The position numbers were made by a program, and so were the translations under genes. DNA of 64,000 bases from Ferrimonas sediminum (GTDB lineage Bacteria; Pseudomonadota; Gammaproteobacteria; Enterobacterales; Shewanellaceae), in assembly GCF_900100175.1 (NCBI RefSeq), contig NZ_FNEM01000007.1, positions 124,001 to 188,000 of the forward strand, read 5' to 3'. Numbering within the stretch: the first letter of the stretch is position 1; each line of letters starts with the position of its first letter. The notes under the pieces were generated by a model that saw nothing but the letters and a program-made list of their open reading frames with translations, searched no databases and had not been told where the DNA came from. Shown piece after piece: positions 35,301 to 43,829 of this stretch.

Positions 35301-36395
35301 GTTGGCGCCCAGCTTGCCGGCGGCGATGGACTGGGCAAACTCCATGCCGTCGATCAGCGGCTGGGTCAGGGTGCGGGCGAACAGCCAGGCCGCCGCCGCG
35401 ATAAACAGCAGCACCAGGCCTGCCATCAGGATCACCTGGGTGTAGATGGCGAGAATCGGCAGGGTAACCTCATCCTGGTTCACCTTGGAGATCAGGTACC
35501 ACTGCAACCCGGGGATCTCCAGGCGGTTGAAGCTGACCAGCACTGGCACCCCGGCGCTGTCGATAAAGATATCGGAGTCCCCCTGGATATCCGCCTCCAC
35601 CGCTTGCTGCCAGTAGTCCAGCGGCTGGGACAGGGCATAGCCCACCACGAAGCGACCCTCCCCCATGGTGCGCATATTGCTTCGGAACTCGAACCGACCG
35701 CCGTCGCCGTTGACCCCCATCAGGTAGGACTCGCCGGTGTCGCCCATCCCCTCTCGGGAGTCGACGATACGGGTGACCAGTTCGGGAGAGAGTTGCAACA
35801 CCAGCACCGCCGATACCGAGCCGTCATCGGCGGAGATGGGGTAGGCGAGAAAGGCGGTCTCCCTACCCTGGTCCGACTCAAAGGGGGCGAAATCAATCAG
35901 CGCCACGCTGTTGCTGGCGGTTACCTGCATCCAGGCCCGGGCCAGGCCGCTGTCCTGCAGCAGGCCGAGGTTTAGTTGGCGCCCCTCCAGTTCACGGTGA
36001 TTGACGGCAAACTGAACCTCTCCACGGTTGGCATCGATAAGGAACAGGTTGGTGTAGCCGTAAGCCTGCAGGTACCCCTGCAGGGCACCGTCAAAGGTGA
36101 GCCGCTCCAGTGGATCGCGGCTCTGTTCGGGCGACATCAGCCAGTCGCTGAGCTCGGAGATACGCTCTGACTCCGCCAGCACCCGAATGTCCGCCAGCCG
36201 TTCGTGGAAGTAGGACTCGATGTCGACCTTGCGAATCGACTGTACCGCGTTAAGTTGGGCAAAGGACTGGTGGATCAGCGCCTCGCTGGCCAACCGGCTG
36301 GCAATGAAGGTGACCACCACCATGGGGATCAACCCGGTGATAAACAGCAAACCGATCAGTTTGGGACGAATTCGTAACGCAGCCAGACGGCTCAT
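32331..36395 (-). CDS. Membrane hybrid histidine kinase with three receiver domains
   Basis: A 1354-residue sensor kinase. From N to C: helix (about 10-32), extracytoplasmic double-Cache-like domain (35-300), second helix (315-337), HAMP (337-390), GAF (410-550), a long coiled coil (552-672) built of near-identical 28-residue units (NEELEE...ELQAQQEELR), HisKA with His680 in MSHELRTP, HATPase (765-900; DDGIGIS and GGTGLGLSI), then three receivers (about 969-1085, 1095-1210, 1235-1350) with acceptor Asp in ILDIGLPG, VLDLGLED and LMDIMMPKMDG. ATG 36395 follows a G7 run acting as ribosome site. First gene of a four-gene operon with CheR, CheB and a REC-GGDEF protein. Confidence 0.93.
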   Translation of the reverse strand: MSRLAALRIRPKLIGLLFITGLIPMVVVTFIASRLASEALIHQSFAQLNAVQSIRKVDIESYFHERLADIRVLAESERISELSDWLMSPEQSRDPLERLTFDGALQGYLQAYGYTNLFLIDANRGEVQFAVNHRELEGRQLNLGLLQDSGLARAWMQVTASNSVALIDFAPFESDQGRETAFLAYPISADDGSVSAVLVLQLSPELVTRIVDSREGMGDTGESYLMGVNGDGGRFEFRSNMRTMGEGRFVVGYALSQPLDYWQQAVEADIQGDSDIFIDSAGVPVLVSFNRLEIPGLQWYLISKVNQDEVTLPILAIYTQVILMAGLVLLFIAAAAWLFARTLTQPLIDGMEFAQSIAAGKLGANLPETRNDELGDLARALNGMARDLRDQHWLGSGKESLDDQLRGDLQVEELAGRFITLFSKHLDCQLGALYLLNEQEQLLELKASYAFTDRQGNFNRIQLGEGMVGQALLEEEVICFSRVSEGPSLNYGAGELVPEHFMAIPLAVDEHKLGAVLLGSVAPFTELQRRFIEQVMTNISVLFNAANARRVIDELLAQAQDQQQALKVTNEELEEQTEALRRSEGELQAQQEELRVANEELEEQAKVLKQSEAELQAQQEELRVTNEELEERTKALEEQKGAMEASNQGLLSAQEEARVKAVQLEEASKYKSEFLANMSHELRTPLNSILILSQLFANNKEGNLNDKQIEAARAINSSGSDLLELINEILDLSKIEAGKVELVVEQVGIESLFTDLERLYREIASDKGLEFQLNVAEEVPRTLTTDSMRLQQVLRNLLTNAFKFTHHGGVSLNLSRPDPLWCRERGISAEGCIAFLVQDDGIGISADKQQAIFQAFQQADGSTSRNYGGTGLGLSITKELTRLLGGSIHLHSEEGKGSCFTVVLPEKGPVVAGESEPADAEEIEVVPAPPQPKQPEVSSVSGGTLEAPGEESEFISDDRRSLADGERSLLIIEDDKAFAMVMRDFGRDRGFKCIVAADGETGLHFADYYKPSAIILDIGLPGIDGWTVMERLKENPDLRHIPVHFMSANDSTLDAMRMGAIGYLTKPVNLDQMECAFGKIEEIISKPVRRLLLVEDDDLQRQSIEELIGDGDVSTTAVGSGRAALEELEQHSYDCMVLDLGLEDMSGFELLDRIRQSETAARVPIIIYTGRDLAREEEKKLNRYAESIIIKGVKSPERLLDESALFLHRVEADMPEEKRGMLKAIHQKEGALSGKRILLVDDDMRNVFALSSVLEEKGMEVTIARNGFEALEKLGEMEQADGVLMDIMMPKMDGYEAMREIRKRSHWAKLPIIALTAKAMKGDRSKCIEAGASDYLAKPVDTDKLLSMLRVWLY

Positions 36396-36744
36396 GGGTT
36401 CCCCCCCGCGGCGGGTCTCTTCTGAGGCAGGAGGCGCCGCCGCGGGGCCCCCTCTGCCGTAGTGTCTGAGGCCCGTTCTACACTCAAGATCACCTCGCCG
36501 GGTGGCCAAAAGGTGAAACTGGGCCATATTAGGGGAAACTAACTCACTGGGAACTGAATATCTGTGAGCCAAAACAGAATGTTAAACAAAATAGGCAACA
36601 CAGGTCGTTTTTTCCGAATAATTACGCCTGTTGGTATGCCTCACGACGCGAGACAGAGTTGGGAGCAGTCCGGCCGGCAACGGCGACAAAGGGCGACGTC
36701 TACACTTACCACCGACGCCAGCAAGTTAACAAAGGAATGTCAGC
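36396..36744. other. Divergent intergenic region, kinase operon and gltS
   Basis: 349 bases containing the promoters of both genes. Only weak promoter-like sequences are seen, and no clear operator, RNA gene or coding sequence. The 100 bases next to the kinase gene are G/C-rich and the centre is AT-rich. Confidence 0.5.
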
Positions 36745-37971
36745 ATGGACTTGGTCTTAAATGATAACACCCTGACCATCAGCCCCTTTTTCACCATCAC
36801 CATCGGCATCCTCGTGCTGTTTATCGGCCGACGCCTCAACAGCGGCATCGCCGCACTCAGGGAGTTCAGCATCCCTGAGCCGGTAACCGGCGGCCTGCTC
36901 TGCTCAGTGTTGCTGGCGCTGATCTACGCCCTCACCTCGGTGGAGATAGAGTTCTCCCTCGGTTCCCGGGATGTGTTACTGGTGTACTTTTTTACCACCA
37001 TCGGCATCAACGCCAGCTTGAGCGACCTGCTTAAAGGCGGTAAACCGTTGCTGATTCTGTTGGCCATTACCATAGGCTACATGGTGCTGCAGAACCTCAC
37101 CGGCATCGGCGTCGCCGGCCTGTTTGATTTAGGGACCCCGGTTGGCCTGCTGGGCGGCAGCGTCTCTCTGATCGGTGGCCACGGCACCGCCATCGCCTGG
37201 GCGCCCTCCATTGGCGAACAGTTCGGCATCAGCAACGCCATGGAGATCGGCATCGCCAGCGCCACCTTTGGCCTGATCCTCGCCAGCCTTATGGGGGGGC
37301 CCATTGCCAAATACCTGATCAAAAAACACCACCTCAAACCAGCCAAACACGAACAGCCCAATGTCGGCCTGGCAACGGATGACGAAAGCAGCATCAATGC
37401 CTTCGACTTTCTGGACGCCATCTTTGCCATCCACATGTGCATCATCGCCGGCTTCCTGCTGAACGAGGGGGTTGAGCAACTGGGTCTGCAACTGCCTCTG
37501 TTTGTCACCTGCCTGTTTGCCGGCATCCTGATCACCAACGTGATGCCCAACGGCTTTCCCCGCATCACCGGAACTCAGTGGCCGGCACGCAAGCCTGCCC
37601 TGGCGCTGATCGCCGACCTCTCCCTGGGCACCTTTCTGGCGATGTCGCTGATGAGCATGCAGCTGTGGACTCTGGTGGACCTGGCCGGCCCCATCTTCGC
37701 CATACTCACGGCGCAGTTCCTGGTGGCCATCGCCATCAATCTGCAGGTGGTGTTCCCGGCCATGGGCAAAAACTACGATGCCGCCGTGGTGTGTGCGGGC
37801 TTCGGCGGCATCTCCCTGGGCTCCACGCCCACCGCCATGGCCAACATGTCGGCGGTCTCTCACAAGTACGGCAACTCGCAGCTGGCCTTTATTGTGGTGC
37901 CGCTGGTGTGCGCCTTCTTTATTGACCTGGCCAACGCCCTGATGATCCCCTACTTCTTGAATCACTTTTAA
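36745..37971 (+). CDS. gltS: Sodium/glutamate symporter
   Basis: A 408-residue inner-membrane sodium:glutamate symporter of the ESS family, with about ten helices in two inverted halves. Family signatures include LNSGIAALREFSIPEPVTGG near the N-terminus, SLIGGHGTAIAWAP (first re-entrant region) and CAGFGGISLGSTPTAMANM (second). AAGGA precedes ATG 36745. Monocistronic, ended by a bidirectional terminator shared with the facing tRNA-Leu(CAA). Confidence 0.96.
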   Translation: MDLVLNDNTLTISPFFTITIGILVLFIGRRLNSGIAALREFSIPEPVTGGLLCSVLLALIYALTSVEIEFSLGSRDVLLVYFFTTIGINASLSDLLKGGKPLLILLAITIGYMVLQNLTGIGVAGLFDLGTPVGLLGGSVSLIGGHGTAIAWAPSIGEQFGISNAMEIGIASATFGLILASLMGGPIAKYLIKKHHLKPAKHEQPNVGLATDDESSINAFDFLDAIFAIHMCIIAGFLLNEGVEQLGLQLPLFVTCLFAGILITNVMPNGFPRITGTQWPARKPALALIADLSLGTFLAMSLMSMQLWTLVDLAGPIFAILTAQFLVAIAINLQVVFPAMGKNYDAAVVCAGFGGISLGSTPTAMANMSAVSHKYGNSQLAFIVVPLVCAFFIDLANALMIPYFLNHF

Positions 37972-38063
37972 GGAACTGAACCCACAGGGGGGAAAGGAGT
38001 CAGGACGACATCTGGCTGGCCGCAGGCCACCGCCGGTCTTTCGGCATAAACGTCGGAAACGAA

Positions 38064-38091
38064 AAAGGCCCAGTCTTTCGACTGGGCCTTT
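38064..38091. terminator. Bidirectional terminator between gltS and tRNA-Leu
   Basis: Stem AAAGGCCCAGTC/GACTGGGCCTTT around TTTC (38064-38091), symmetrical A and T tracts on the two sides. Confidence 0.85.
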
Positions 38092-38100
38092 CCCTTAATT

Positions 38101-38187
38101 TGGTACCGAGAGAGGGACTTGAACCCTCAAGGTGTCACCACCGGCGGATTTTGAATCCGCTGCGTCTACCAATTCCGCCACCTCGGC
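38101..38187 (-). tRNA. tRNA-Leu(CAA)
   Basis: 87 bases with encoded CCA (TGG at 38101-38103 on the plus strand). Acceptor GCCGAGG paired with TCTCGGT, long class II variable arm, anticodon loop TTCAAAA giving CAA. Confidence 0.96.
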
Positions 38188-38200
38188 TTAGTGGAGTTGC

Positions 38201-38228
38201 ATTATAGACAGCTCAGCGTCCAGCGCAA
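38201..38228 (-). promoter_or_regulatory. Promoter of tRNA-Leu(CAA)
   Basis: On the minus strand, TTGCGC (38228-38223) and a perfect TATAAT (38206-38201) with 16-bp spacing, 14 bases before the tRNA. Confidence 0.8.
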
Positions 38229-38293
38229 CCCCTTGCTGATTCAATTGCATAGAAATCCGCCGAACTGGGGCCCACGCCCCGCTCAGCCGTTCC

Positions 38294-39970
38294 CTATACC
38301 TTAAACTGCCCCACCAGCTGGCGCAGTTGATTACCGGAGTGACCCAGCTGCTCGGAGATCTGCGCCGACTCTTCGCTGGCGTGCACCAGTTCAGTAACGA
38401 TGTCGCGGATGGAGACCATGTTACGGTTGATCTCCTCGGTCACCGAGCTCTGCTCCGTGGCCGCCGTGGCGATCTGGCTGGTCATGTCGTTGATCTCCGT
38501 CACCGCACCGGACACCGCATTCAGGCTGGTGGTGATCTCCGACGACGACTGCACCGTAGTTTCGCAGTTGGACTGGCTGTTGCCCATGGTCACCACCGCT
38601 TTGGATACCGACTGATGCAGCTCATCCAGCATCTCTTTAATCTCGAGGGTACTGGTCTGGGTACGGCTGGCCAGTCCACGCACCTCATCGGCCACCACCG
38701 CAAAGCCCCGCCCCTGATCACCGGCCCGGGCCGCTTCAATGGCGGCGTTCAGCGCCAGCAGGTTGGTTTGATCGGCAATGTCACCAATCACCCCAAGCAC
38801 ACTGTGAATCTTGGACGACTGCTCGCTGAGACGGTCGATGTGCTGGGCCGCCAGGTCCACTTCGCCCACCAGCTCATTGATGGAGTTCACCGAGTTACCC
38901 AGTTTATCCTGAGCGGTGTTGGCGTCGTCGGTGGCCGCCTGGGTGGCATCGGCCACCTGGTTGGCGTTGCCGGCAATCTGCGCCGCCGCCGTGCTCATCT
39001 CGGTCACCGCGGTCACCACCTGCTCGGTTTCGTCGTTGTGCACCGCCAACTGCTGAGTAATGGTGGAGGTCTGGCTATTGATGTTGTCCACCGCCATGCC
39101 CACCTGCTCGGTGGCATCGGCCACCTGACTGATGGTCTCCTGCAGCTTGGAGGTGAACTGGTTAAAGGCCTGACCCAACTGGGCAATCTCATCCTCGCCG
39201 GTCACCTCCAGGCGCTTGGTCAGATCGCCTTCACCCTGGGCAATCTCCTGCAGGTTAACCAGCATGTCGTTGACCGGACGCACGGTGCGACGGGAGATGA
39301 TGATGATGCCCACCACCGCCAGCGCCATGATGACCACGGACACCAGAATGTTGGTGGTGGTCTCTTTCTGCGCCATGGCCTCGGCATCGGACTTGAACGA
39401 CGCCACCGCGGCATCGATTTCGTCCACGTAGACACCGGTGCCCAACCACCAGCCGAACTCATCCAGGGGCTTCACATAGCTGATCTTCTCAACCAGGTTG
39501 GCCACACCGGGCTTCTGGTAGAAATAGGAGGAGGTGCCGCCGCCACGCTTGGCGGCGTTGATCAGCTCAACAATAAAAGGGGTGCCGTTGGGATCTTTCA
39601 GGTGAATGAGGTTTTTGCCCTCCACCTCGGGTTTCAGGCCATGGAACAGGTTAGTGCCGCCCATGTCGTACACAAAGAAGTAACCGCCATCACCAAATTC
39701 GATTTTGGCCAGGGTTTCACTGACCACTTCCAGCGGGTCGCGACCCGGCTGGGCGGCAATCTGATTGCGGACCACGCCAACGGCGATGGTCACTGCATCT
39801 TCCACCTGCTTGATCTTCTGGTCACGAAGGTCCTGAGTGAAGGTGGCCACCTGCTCTTCCAGAGTCTGAGCCTTGAAGTACACCGAGCTGCCCGAAACGA
39901 CCACGATGGTCAGAATTAACGGCAACGCCGCCAATAACAACATCTTGCCCATTAATCCGAGTCGTTTCAT
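38294..39970 (-). CDS. Methyl-accepting chemotaxis protein with single Cache domain
   Basis: A 558-residue chemoreceptor. Helix (about 9-31), periplasmic single-Cache (sCache_2) domain (35-195; GGYFFVYDMGGTNLFHGLKP and GWWLGTGVYVDEID), second helix (205-227), HAMP, then the methyl-accepting signalling domain with the conserved hairpin tip IADQTNLLALNAAIEAARAG and FAVVADEVRGLASRT. sCache_2 receptors often sense small carboxylates, but the ligand is not predictable here. Single gene with a long leader and a sigma-28-like promoter about 160 bases upstream. Indicates flagellar motility. Confidence 0.95.
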   Translation of the reverse strand: MKRLGLMGKMLLLAALPLILTIVVVSGSSVYFKAQTLEEQVATFTQDLRDQKIKQVEDAVTIAVGVVRNQIAAQPGRDPLEVVSETLAKIEFGDGGYFFVYDMGGTNLFHGLKPEVEGKNLIHLKDPNGTPFIVELINAAKRGGGTSSYFYQKPGVANLVEKISYVKPLDEFGWWLGTGVYVDEIDAAVASFKSDAEAMAQKETTTNILVSVVIMALAVVGIIIISRRTVRPVNDMLVNLQEIAQGEGDLTKRLEVTGEDEIAQLGQAFNQFTSKLQETISQVADATEQVGMAVDNINSQTSTITQQLAVHNDETEQVVTAVTEMSTAAAQIAGNANQVADATQAATDDANTAQDKLGNSVNSINELVGEVDLAAQHIDRLSEQSSKIHSVLGVIGDIADQTNLLALNAAIEAARAGDQGRGFAVVADEVRGLASRTQTSTLEIKEMLDELHQSVSKAVVTMGNSQSNCETTVQSSSEITTSLNAVSGAVTEINDMTSQIATAATEQSSVTEEINRNMVSIRDIVTELVHASEESAQISEQLGHSGNQLRQLVGQFKV

Positions 39971-40547
39971 ACACTTTCTCCATTAACCACATAGTTATGC
40001 TGTGCGGGTCTATACCCTTTGATGGCAACCGTTGCCCTGCCCCGCTCGCAAAAAAAAATGCGGGGTGCCTGAACTTCACAACCTTGTGATTCTGACTTCC
40101 AGATCTCCCTGTCCTGGTAATAGCTTTGTTATCGACCGGCAGGCGATGAACTTGATACAGATCCGGCCAGTTTGGCCGCAAGGCGCCGCTCTTCCCCCTG
40201 GCCATGTCGTCGCAAAAAAACTTAATTCATTGAAAAAAAGAAATAAATCTTAGATCACCGATTCGAGCCAAGAACGGCTAAAAAACTCAAAAAAAGCGCG
40301 TTAATAAGTCATCCATCTCCCAAAGCGACCGTTTAATGGGGCGAGTGTAATTTGTCACAAAATTGTCATCGACTAAAAGCGAATCGCCCGGAATCACCGG
40401 TGACTTTGAACCCATCTCGCAGAACAGCTCCAATCCGTGCTCAATATGGCCAAACCCTCACCAGCCGGCGTGATCTCCGCCACAATTTCAGGCTCGGCGA
40501 CGAACTCTGATACACTGCGGTCAGTTCAGTAATAAGGAAGTTTTCCC
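39971..40547. other. Intergenic region between the chemoreceptor and the RDD gene
   Basis: 577 bases, no convincing gene. It contains the sigma-28-like promoter (40129-40155), a hairpin CCCCGC...GCGGGG around A9 (about 40041-40066), and a strongly A-rich block (40206-40300). The RDD gene promoter is presumably near 40490-40530. Confidence 0.5.
40129..40155 (-). promoter_or_regulatory. Sigma-28 (FliA)-type promoter of the chemoreceptor gene
   Basis: On the minus strand TCAAGTTC (40155-40148), 11 bases, then GTCGATAA (40136-40129). The FliA consensus is TAAAGTTT-N11-GCCGATAA, so 13 of 16 positions match with exact spacing. Orientation is right for the chemoreceptor. Confidence 0.7.
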
Positions 40548-41045
40548 ATGCACCCACACGCCAACGCCCCCCGAGCCAGTCTCAAGCGCCGCCTGGCCAC
40601 CCTGCTCTACGACAGCCTGCTGGGCCTGGCGGTGTATATGGCGTTTGGCGCGGTGTTCTTTATGGTGTTTGGCGCCCTGGTGTCTCAGGGAATCATCAGT
40701 AACCCAGAACAACAGCATGCCATCGACATACTGCAGAGCAGCACCGGCTGGACCCTGGCCAACGAGGGCTTTAAGTGGGCCGGCGTCATGCTGTTTTTCA
40801 GCTATTTTTGGCAGAAAAGCGGCCAGACCATCGGCATGCGCGCCTGGCGGCTGAAGCTGCAGAACATCGATGGCAGCCTGATCAGCTGGCACCAGGCGCT
40901 GATCCGCATCATCACCTCCGGCTGTGGGCTGATGGCCCTGACCATGGTGTTCAGCGACGACAAACGCAGCCTGCACGATAAGTGGAGCCACACCGAGTTG
41001 GTGGAGCTGAGCATCGAGCAGAACCGAGCCCGTCTGGGGCAGTAA
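40548..41045 (+). CDS. RDD family membrane protein
   Basis: A 165-residue membrane protein of the RDD family, with three hydrophobic segments (about 18-48, 75-90, 112-130) and the conserved SLKRRLATLLYDSLLGL (Arg-Asp region) and TIGMRAWRLKL motifs. Function is unknown in most species; some members affect sodium/proton exchange or stress tolerance. AAGGAAG lies 14-8 bases before ATG 40548. Stands alone. Confidence 0.88.
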   Translation: MHPHANAPRASLKRRLATLLYDSLLGLAVYMAFGAVFFMVFGALVSQGIISNPEQQHAIDILQSSTGWTLANEGFKWAGVMLFFSYFWQKSGQTIGMRAWRLKLQNIDGSLISWHQALIRIITSGCGLMALTMVFSDDKRSLHDKWSHTELVELSIEQNRARLGQ

Positions 41046-41128
41046 TCCTCAGGCACCGTTTTCCCCTTACCGGGGCGGCACTCGACTACTCTTAGTAGAG
41101 GAAAATCAACGCAGGGAGGCAAAATACC

Positions 41129-41374
41129 GTGGCCATACTGACCTGGATCGTACTGGGGCTGGCAGTGGGCATACTGGCCAAGTGGATCATGCCTGGCAAA
41201 GATGGCGGTGGCATTATCATGACCACCCTGCTGGGGATTGTCGGCGCCGTGGTCGGCGGCTTCCTGGCCACCCTGATGGGATTTGGCGCCGTTACCGGCT
41301 TCAACATCAACAGCCTGGTGGTCGCCACCCTCGGGGCCTTGCTGGTGCTGTTTATCTACAACAAGATGAAATAG
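41129..41374 (+). CDS. GlsB/YeaQ/YmgE family small membrane protein
   Basis: An 81-residue protein of three Gly-rich transmembrane helices (ILTWIVLGLAVGILAKWIM, then GIIMTTLLGIVGAVVGGFLA, then NSLVVATLGALLVLFIY), the pattern of the transglycosylase-associated/GlsB stress family. GTG 41129 is the start, with GGGAGG nine bases upstream. The family is often stress-induced; the molecular role is unclear. Ended by a strong bidirectional terminator shared with lptG. Confidence 0.9.
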   Translation: MAILTWIVLGLAVGILAKWIMPGKDGGGIIMTTLLGIVGAVVGGFLATLMGFGAVTGFNINSLVVATLGALLVLFIYNKMK

Positions 41375-41383
41375 CCCAGCCAC

Positions 41384-41411
41384 AAAAAAGGCGCCTCGGG
41401 GCGCCTTTTTT
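41384..41411. terminator. Bidirectional terminator between the GlsB-family gene and lptG
   Basis: A6 then stem GGCGCC/GGCGCC around TCGG, then T6 (41384-41411); symmetrical for both strands. Confidence 0.9.
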
Positions 41412-41427
41412 GGAGTGATGCGTATCG

Positions 41428-42492
41428 CTAGCGTTTCTGCAGCAGGTAGATGGCCACCGCCGCGAACAGCATCGCCGGCAGAAAGGCCCCCAGAAACGGC
41501 GGCAAGTTGGCCACCAGACTCATGGGGCCGAAAATCTCACTGGTCAGGTAGAAGCCGAAGCCGGTAATCACCCCCAACAAAATCCGGGCGCCCATGGTCA
41601 CAGTACGCAGCGGACCGAAGATAAACGACAGTGCCAACAGCATCATCACCGCCACGGTGACCGGCTGACCCACCTTGCGCCACAGCGCCAACTGATAGCG
41701 GGTCGGATCCTGTTGATTCACTTTGAGGTAATCCAGATAATCCAGCAGCCCACTGATGGACAGCGACTCCGGATGTACCGTTACCACCTGCAGCTTGTCC
41801 GGGGTCAGGGTCGACTTCCAGCGCCCCTGTTCCCGGTGGGTCACGGTCACCTGCGGCTTGGTCAGCCGAGTATCGGTGATGTCGATAATGCGCCAGGCAT
41901 CGCCGTCAAACACCGCCTGCTTAGCGAAAGTGACCTCATCCAGGTGCTTGTCTTTGCCGAAGTGGTAGATGGTGATGTTGGCCAGATGGCCGGTGTCCTG
42001 CACCCGGCCGATGTTGACGAAGCTGTCGCCATCTTTGGCCCAGGAGCCGCGGGCACCGCCAATCAGATCCCCGCCGGAGATCTTCTGTGCCTTCATCTCT
42101 CTGGCGGTGGCCTCGGAGGCTGGCGCCACGTACTCGCCCACCAGCATAATGGTCAACATCAGCGGGATGGCGGTCTTCATCACCGACATGGTGATCTCAA
42201 ACTTGGACATCCCCGCCGCCTGCATCACCACCAGCTCGGAGCTGGAGGCCAGCATGCCGACGCCGATCAACGCTCCCAGCATGGCGGCAATGGGGAAGAA
42301 CATCTCGATGTCCCGGGGCACCAGAAACAGCACATACAGGCCAACATCGAAGATGTCGAAATCGCCGCGACCGACGTAACGTAACTGGTCGACAAACTTG
42401 ATCAGGCCGGACAGACCGGTCAGCACCAGCAGGCACAGGGCCGAGGTGCTGATAATGGTGCGACCAATGTACATATCAAGGATCTTGATCAT
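41428..42492 (-). CDS. lptG: LPS export ABC transporter permease LptG
   Basis: A 354-residue inner-membrane permease that, with LptF and LptB2, extracts lipopolysaccharide from the inner membrane and pushes it onto the LptA bridge. Six helices (three at each end) flank a periplasmic beta-jellyroll domain. MIKILDMYIGRTIISTSALC at the start and the AALGALIGVGMLASSSELVVM-like coupling region are typical. ATG 42492 overlaps the lptF stop in ATGA. Essential gene in most Gram-negatives. Confidence 0.96.
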   Translation of the reverse strand: MIKILDMYIGRTIISTSALCLLVLTGLSGLIKFVDQLRYVGRGDFDIFDVGLYVLFLVPRDIEMFFPIAAMLGALIGVGMLASSSELVVMQAAGMSKFEITMSVMKTAIPLMLTIMLVGEYVAPASEATAREMKAQKISGGDLIGGARGSWAKDGDSFVNIGRVQDTGHLANITIYHFGKDKHLDEVTFAKQAVFDGDAWRIIDITDTRLTKPQVTVTHREQGRWKSTLTPDKLQVVTVHPESLSISGLLDYLDYLKVNQQDPTRYQLALWRKVGQPVTVAVMMLLALSFIFGPLRTVTMGARILLGVITGFGFYLTSEIFGPMSLVANLPPFLGAFLPAMLFAAVAIYLLQKR

Positions 42493-43592
42493 GACTTGCC
42501 CCCCACCAGCTTAGCGACGATCTTCTTGCCCGTTGGGCGACCGCGGCCAATGAGGATAATGCCGATAACCAACGCCGCCAGATGGATGCCCCACATGCCA
42601 ACGGTGGCGGGAATCACCTCATCTTCGATGGCCTTTCGACCGGCCATCATCAGGGCGAAATAGCCTAGGTACATCAGGATCGCCGGCATCATCTTGGCAA
42701 ATTTACCCTGGCGCACGTTGGTGCGGGCCATGGGCACCGCGATCAACGTCAGCAACGGAATCGCCAACGGCACCGCCAGCCGCCAGTGGATCTCGGCCCA
42801 GGCGTGGGGGGTGCCCTCTTCGAACAACTGGGTCATGGAGTAGGCCGACAACTTGCGCCGTTTCTTGTCCACCTCCTGCTCTTTGATCTCCATCTGGTAG
42901 GTATCAAAGGTGATCTGGTTGGACTCCGGCGTGCCCGAGAACATGTTGTAACGGGTACCCTGGCTCAGTTGCAGCCGCTGCGAACCGTTGCGCTCCTCCA
43001 CCATGGATCCGGCTTCGGCAATCACGATGGAGGTTTCGCTGTCGGGCTTGTCGTTGGGCGGCAGCATGGCCACGAACACGTTCTCCAGCTTGCCCTTGGA
43101 CAAACCTTCGACGTAGATCACCGCCTTGCCATTGGACGCCTGCTGAAACCGGCCCTGCACCAGCGCCGCCAGTCCGGCTTCCGATTCCGCCTTCTCCAGC
43201 ACCTGATACTCGGTCTCTTTGGCCCAGGGCGCCACGTTAATGGCGATCACCCCGGACAGGATGGCCATGATCACCGCCAGCACCAGGGTCACCCGGGTAA
43301 CGTACCACTCGGACACCCCCACCGCGTGCAACACGGTCATCTCGCTGTCGGCGTACAGACGGCCATGGGCAAGCAAAATCCCCAAAAACAGCGACAATGG
43401 TAGGATTAACGACAACAATTCAGGCATGTTCAAAGCCACCAGAGTAGCAATCAGCTTCCCTGGCAACTGGCCTTCGGCGGCATCCGCCAGAATGCGGACA
43501 AATTGTTGACTAACAAAAATGGAAACCAGCACAGCCAATACGGCAATCTGTGCTCTAAACGCTTCCTTCAACAAGTAGCGAAAGATAATCAA
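42489..43592 (-). CDS. lptF: LPS export ABC transporter permease LptF
   Basis: A 367-residue partner of LptG with the same six-helix plus jellyroll layout. It reads IIFRYLLKEAFRAQIAVLAV at its N-terminus and has the coupling segment SLFLGILLAHGRLYADSEMT. The codon giving the family-like N-terminus is TTG at 43592, with no strong ribosome site, so this is an unusual start and low-efficiency initiation is plausible. It diverges from pepA, as in E. coli. Confidence 0.94.
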   Translation of the reverse strand: MIIFRYLLKEAFRAQIAVLAVLVSIFVSQQFVRILADAAEGQLPGKLIATLVALNMPELLSLILPLSLFLGILLAHGRLYADSEMTVLHAVGVSEWYVTRVTLVLAVIMAILSGVIAINVAPWAKETEYQVLEKAESEAGLAALVQGRFQQASNGKAVIYVEGLSKGKLENVFVAMLPPNDKPDSETSIVIAEAGSMVEERNGSQRLQLSQGTRYNMFSGTPESNQITFDTYQMEIKEQEVDKKRRKLSAYSMTQLFEEGTPHAWAEIHWRLAVPLAIPLLTLIAVPMARTNVRQGKFAKMMPAILMYLGYFALMMAGRKAIEDEVIPATVGMWGIHLAALVIGIILIGRGRPTGKKIVAKLVGGKS

Positions 43593-43652
43593 AGTCGGAG
43601 CTCAACTTGCAAACTTGTAATTTCTCTGGAAACGAGAAGTTATTTAAGTAAA

Positions 43653-43682
43653 CTGGTTACTTTCAGATGTTTTTGTAACCAG
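43653..43682. promoter_or_regulatory. Inverted repeat between lptF and pepA
   Basis: CTGGTTAC (43653-43660) and GTAACCAG (43675-43682) form perfect 8-bp arms separated by 14 bases, in the shared promoter region. It could be an operator for a large dimeric regulator or a leader hairpin of pepA. No known site is matched. Confidence 0.45.
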
Positions 43683-43829
43683 CCCGGGCCCTCTGATCCC
43701 AGTGAAGGGAACAAGCAACGCCGCAAGGAGTTTAGCAAAACTCATCTTGCAATGGAGCTTTCAGAAGCCGATAAAGGGACCATTATCTAACAATTAACAC
43801 GCTTTGTCTTTACGAAACCGGGAGATGGC

